Source: Chloroflexota bacterium (GTDB lineage: Bacteria; Chloroflexota; Anaerolineae; Ardenticatenales; Ardenticatenaceae). Taken from it: 7,721 nucleotides of DNA. The DNA lies in the NCBI GenBank assembly GCA_003520455.1, contig DOUV01001010.1, positions 1 to 7,721 on the forward strand. Reading direction: 5' to 3'. The notes beneath the pieces were generated by a model. It searched no databases. It saw only the letters and a list, made by a program, of their open reading frames with translations, and was not told the DNA's origin. Position 1 is the first letter of the stretch, and the number at the start of each line of letters is the position of its first letter. This document shows positions 5,549 through 7,721 of this stretch, in pieces. Position numbers and translations under genes: made by a program.

Positions 5549-6136
5549 ATGAACTCCCTTCGTGTCTGTATCGTCGAGGACGACACCCTGGTCGCCATGA
5601 ACCTCCGTGATCTGCTGGAAGGGCTTGGTCACACGGTCATCGCAGAAGCGCATGACGGCATTGCGGGGGTGCGAGTGGCCGAAACCCTCCGCCCCGACCT
5701 GATCTTGATGGACATTCGCATGCCGAGCATGAGTGGCATCGAGGCGAGCCGCGAGATCATGGCCCGTTGTCCGGCCCCAATCGTGCTCCTCACAGCCTAC
5801 AGTGACCCCGAACTCATTCGCCAGGCGGATGAAGCCGGGGTCCAAAGCTATCTCGTGAAGCCAGTCGAGAGTGCTGAACTGCAACCTGCGATTGTCCTCG
5901 CCGTCAGCCGCTTCCGGGAGCGCGCTCAACTGGAGCAGGAGGCTGAGAATCTGCGCCAGTCACTCGCCGAGCGGAAGCTTGTGGAGCGTGCCAAGGGAAT
6001 CTTGATGCGCAGGCTCAATCTCACCGAAGAAGAAGCGTACCTGCGACTCAAGCGGGAGGCGCGCAGCCGTCGCGTTAAGATGGTAACGATTGCTGAGCGC
6101 ATTATCCAGGCAGTCGAGCTCTTTGGCGATCTGTGA
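5549..6136 (+). CDS. Response regulator with RNA-binding ANTAR output domain
   Basis: This 195-residue cytoplasmic regulator has a receiver domain at about 4-120. It shows the acidic pair E10-D11-D12, the phosphorylation site Asp55 in LILMDIRMP, Thr82, Tyr101 and Lys104 in the KP motif. A coiled-coil linker follows (about 122-140), then an ANTAR domain at about 133-190 with the core LVERAKGILMRRLNLTEEEAY. ANTAR proteins of this design (as with AmiR, EutV and NasR) act after transcription begins: phosphorylation exposes the domain, which binds paired hexaloop RNA hairpins and prevents termination. The start has GAGGAG 4 nt upstream. No histidine kinase is adjacent, so it is an orphan here. It is transcribed away from rbsD and is closed off by an intrinsic terminator, so it is probably monocistronic. 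Targets are unknown; nothing in the window matches the canonical two-hexaloop motif. Confidence 0.95.
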   Translation: MNSLRVCIVEDDTLVAMNLRDLLEGLGHTVIAEAHDGIAGVRVAETLRPDLILMDIRMPSMSGIEASREIMARCPAPIVLLTAYSDPELIRQADEAGVQSYLVKPVESAELQPAIVLAVSRFRERAQLEQEAENLRQSLAERKLVERAKGILMRRLNLTEEEAYLRLKREARSRRVKMVTIAERIIQAVELFGDL

Positions 6137-6154
6137 GCGCGCATCTGCGGGAGG

Positions 6155-6178
6155 AGAGGCCCAAGCGGGCCTCTTTTT
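6155..6178 (+). terminator. Intrinsic terminator after the ANTAR regulator
   Basis: GAGGCCC (6156-6162) pairs with GGGCCTC (6167-6173) around an AAGC loop, with an extra A-T pair, followed by TTTTT (6174-6178). It begins 19 nt past the stop codon and fits a rho-independent terminator on the plus strand. Confidence 0.88.
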
Positions 6179-6191
6179 GCTGTGCGCGTTC

Positions 6192-6221
6192 TTGACCAAA
6201 GCACGCTGGATCGACGATAAT
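6192..6221 (+). promoter_or_regulatory. Candidate sigma70-type promoter for the M20 peptidase gene
   Basis: TTGACC (6192-6197) and GATAAT (6216-6221) each match consensus in five of six bases, separated by 18 nt. It sits directly after the terminator and before the next gene, giving a predicted start near 6228 and a leader of about 270 nt. Confidence 0.5.
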
Positions 6222-6499
6222 CCCGCTGCTGTCGAAGAAGAGGATCTGCGCCAGGTGCCCCGTTGTCATAGGAATCGCGCCAGGAGACCCCCGCTTTCGC
6301 CCTGCCCCGAGGGCTCCCCCGCGGGGGGCTCCCGTCGCGTCTCCCTGGCCGCGTGGGCAGCCCCCTCAGGGCGAGCCGGTGGGTAGTTGATTCCTTACTC
6401 ACCTGGTGACCGCGCGGCCTCCCAGCCGGGACGGCAGCCACCTCGGGCTTGCCAGTCGGGCCGCTTTCAACCAGAGCAGTTTCGAAGAGGAGATCTCGA
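6222..6499 (+). other. GC-rich, potentially structured leader of the M20 peptidase gene
   Basis: No coding frame is convincing. Several long-range complements are visible. CCAGGTG (6251-6257) with CACCTGG (6400-6406) could close the domain. GCCAGGAGAC (6280-6289) pairs with GTCTCCCTGGC (6339-6349, one bulged C). CGCCCTG (6298-6304) pairs with CAGGGCG (6367-6373) and crosses the previous helix. CCCCCGCGGGGG (6316-6327) is a 12-bp palindrome flanked by direct repeats GGGCTCCC (6311-6318 and 6326-6333). A stem with an ACCTCG loop lies at 6433-6453. No known riboswitch class was recognised, and high GC alone can produce such pairings. Confidence 0.35.
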
Positions 6500-7721
6500 A
6501 TGGCCGATAGAGCCCATCAAATCGACGCCTTCTTGGAGGCGAGCCTCGACGACTCTATTCGCGAGACGGCGCAGCTCTGCGCCCAGCCCAGTGTCTCGGC
6601 CACAGGGGAGGGGACGCTGGAGTGCGCGGAGTTGGTGGGCCAACTGTTGGAGCGGCACGGCTTCCACGTCCAGCCATTCGCGACCGCCGGGAATCCCATC
6701 ATTGTCGGGCGCGCGGACGGGCAGTCGGATCGCACCCTCCTGTTCTACAACCACTATGACGTGCAGCCGCCGGAGCCGCTCGATCTGTGGACGTCGCCCC
6801 CGTTCGAGCCGACGGTGCGGGATGGCGCTCTGTACGCGCGGGGGGCCAAAGACGACAAAGGCGAGTTCGTCGCTCGGCTGGCGGCCATCGATGCCGTGCG
6901 CGCCTCCCATGACGGCCACCTGCCCTGTGGGATCACCTTCGTGGTCGAGGGAGAAGAGGAAATCGGCAGCCCTCACATCGCGCAGTTCGTCCAGGAGCAT
7001 CTGAGTCTGCTCACCTGCCAGGGGGCTCTCTGGGAGGAAGGCGGCATCGATCCGGATTGTCGCCCCGACGTTGTGGTAGGCGCCCGTGGTGCTCTGGCCG
7101 TTGAGCTCTCCGTGGAGACCATGCAGCGAGATGCTCATTCTGGCAGGGCGCATATCCTCCCTAACGCCGCCTGGCGGCTGGTCCGTGCGTTGGCAGGTTT
7201 GAAGGACGCGAACGAGCGGGTCCGCATCGCCGGCTTCTACGACCAGGCCAGACCGATGTCAGAACTGGATCGAGAGCTGGTGGATGCACTCCCCGTGCAC
7301 GAGGAACTGTACCGCGACGTTTATGGGGTGAAGGCGTTTCTGCTCGGGCGGTCAGGCAAGGAGCTCAACCGGGCCGTGTTTGAACCGACCTGCAATATCC
7401 AGGGAATCACGACCGGCTACCAGGGGGCCGGCACGAAAACCGTCATCCCTGCCAGAGCCACGGCCAAGCTTGATTTTCGGTTGGTGCCCGAGCAGGACCC
7501 GGAGGATATCCTGGCCAAACTGCGCGCCCACCTGGCGGCGCAAGGCTTCGACGACGTCACCGTCACCCGGCTGGGCGCCATGTGGCCCGCGAAGGCGTCC
7601 CCCGACGACCCGCTGGTCCAGTTGACCGCCCGGACCGGTGAGGAGGTGTACGGCCTCCCCGCCGTGATCAACCCTCTGGCCGGCGGCAGCAGCCCCATCT
7701 ACGCGTTCGCCACCCCGCTGG
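6500..7721 (+). CDS. M20-family zinc metallopeptidase (dipeptidase/carboxypeptidase-like), C-terminus cut by the window edge
   Basis: 407 residues are visible with no stop before the right edge. The family removes amino acids from dipeptides or short peptides, or cleaves related amides, using two zinc ions in the cytoplasm. Visible motifs: NHYDVQP at 84-90 (His85 ligand, Asp87), ARGAKDDKGE at 113-122 (bridging Asp118), EGEEEIGSP at 150-158 (Glu153 likely catalytic base, Glu154 ligand), LWEEGG at 177-182 (acidic third-ligand region) and RDAHSG at 210-215 (His213), then the lid/dimerisation domain and GGSSPIY close to the edge. Order and spacing resemble carnosinase/PepV-like M20 proteins of about 450-480 residues, so perhaps 50-70 residues and the final histidine ligand are missing. 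The start has GAGGAG 7 nt upstream (6487-6492). Substrate cannot be told: peptidase, N-acyl amino acid hydrolase or carbamoylase relatives share these motifs. It has its own candidate promoter and a long leader. Confidence 0.93.
   Translation, partial: MADRAHQIDAFLEASLDDSIRETAQLCAQPSVSATGEGTLECAELVGQLLERHGFHVQPFATAGNPIIVGRADGQSDRTLLFYNHYDVQPPEPLDLWTSPPFEPTVRDGALYARGAKDDKGEFVARLAAIDAVRASHDGHLPCGITFVVEGEEEIGSPHIAQFVQEHLSLLTCQGALWEEGGIDPDCRPDVVVGARGALAVELSVETMQRDAHSGRAHILPNAAWRLVRALAGLKDANERVRIAGFYDQARPMSELDRELVDALPVHEELYRDVYGVKAFLLGRSGKELNRAVFEPTCNIQGITTGYQGAGTKTVIPARATAKLDFRLVPEQDPEDILAKLRAHLAAQGFDDVTVTRLGAMWPAKASPDDPLVQLTARTGEEVYGLPAVINPLAGGSSPIYAFATPL

Noticed and set aside
6397..6431. TGGTGACCGCGCGG in the peptidase leader, similar to the T-box antiterminator sequence
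   Set aside because: It has an extra base relative to the T-box core, no recognisable specifier stem or terminator was found, and the downstream gene is not a tRNA synthetase or amino acid transporter.
6299..6453. Two stems with six-base loops (6299-6314 and 6433-6453) as a possible ANTAR target next to the ANTAR gene
   Set aside because: The loops GCCCCG and ACCTCG lack the required A1 plus G4, and no terminator overlaps the second stem.

Overview
The window looks like a moderately GC-rich bacterial chromosome. The gene set is a ribose-type (CUT2) ABC transporter with a LacI-family regulator, an RbsD pyranase, an ANTAR-domain response regulator and an M20 dipeptidase-like gene. Intergenic spaces are rich in palindromes. 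This mix would fit Chloroflexota or a similar lineage, but no rRNA or other marker is present, so the taxon is a weak inference.

Layout, left to right. The minus strand carries a sugar-transport operon transcribed right to left: lacI-type regulator (2896-3999), CUT2 ATPase (1328-2878), CUT2 permease (300-1331), then, after a 277-nt gap holding a hairpin, the first seven codons of another gene cut by the left edge. That gene has a strong Shine-Dalgarno and a signal-peptide-like start, and is probably the sugar-binding protein. Upstream of lacI is a strong sigma70-type promoter (TTGACA-N17-TAGAAT, minus strand, 4436-4464). Two CG-centred palindromes of the LacI-family operator kind sit at and just after its predicted start site, which implies autoregulation. 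The resulting leader of about 430 nt contains a perfect 40-bp palindrome (4113-4152).

RbsD (4735-5136, minus strand) lies about 270 bp upstream of that promoter and has its own promoter (TTGATT-N17-TATACT, 5188-5216). Ribose handling is therefore split into two units read in the same direction. The inferred scheme is: the binding protein captures the sugar, RbsA/RbsC-like proteins import it, RbsD converts ribopyranose to ribofuranose, and the LacI protein senses the sugar and releases the operators. A ribokinase is not in the window.

The plus strand carries two separate genes. An orphan ANTAR response regulator (5549-6136) is preceded by a near-consensus sigma54-type -24/-12 element (5438-5453) and followed by a clear intrinsic terminator (6155-6178). 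Next comes a candidate promoter (TTGACC-N18-GATAAT, 6192-6221), a GC-rich leader of about 270 nt with competing helices, and an M20-family metallopeptidase gene (6500 to the right edge, incomplete).

The most interesting signals are regulatory: the operator/promoter arrangement with its long leader, the sigma54-like site before the ANTAR gene, and the mutually exclusive helices in the peptidase leader. No CRISPR array, tRNA, rRNA or insertion sequence was recognised.
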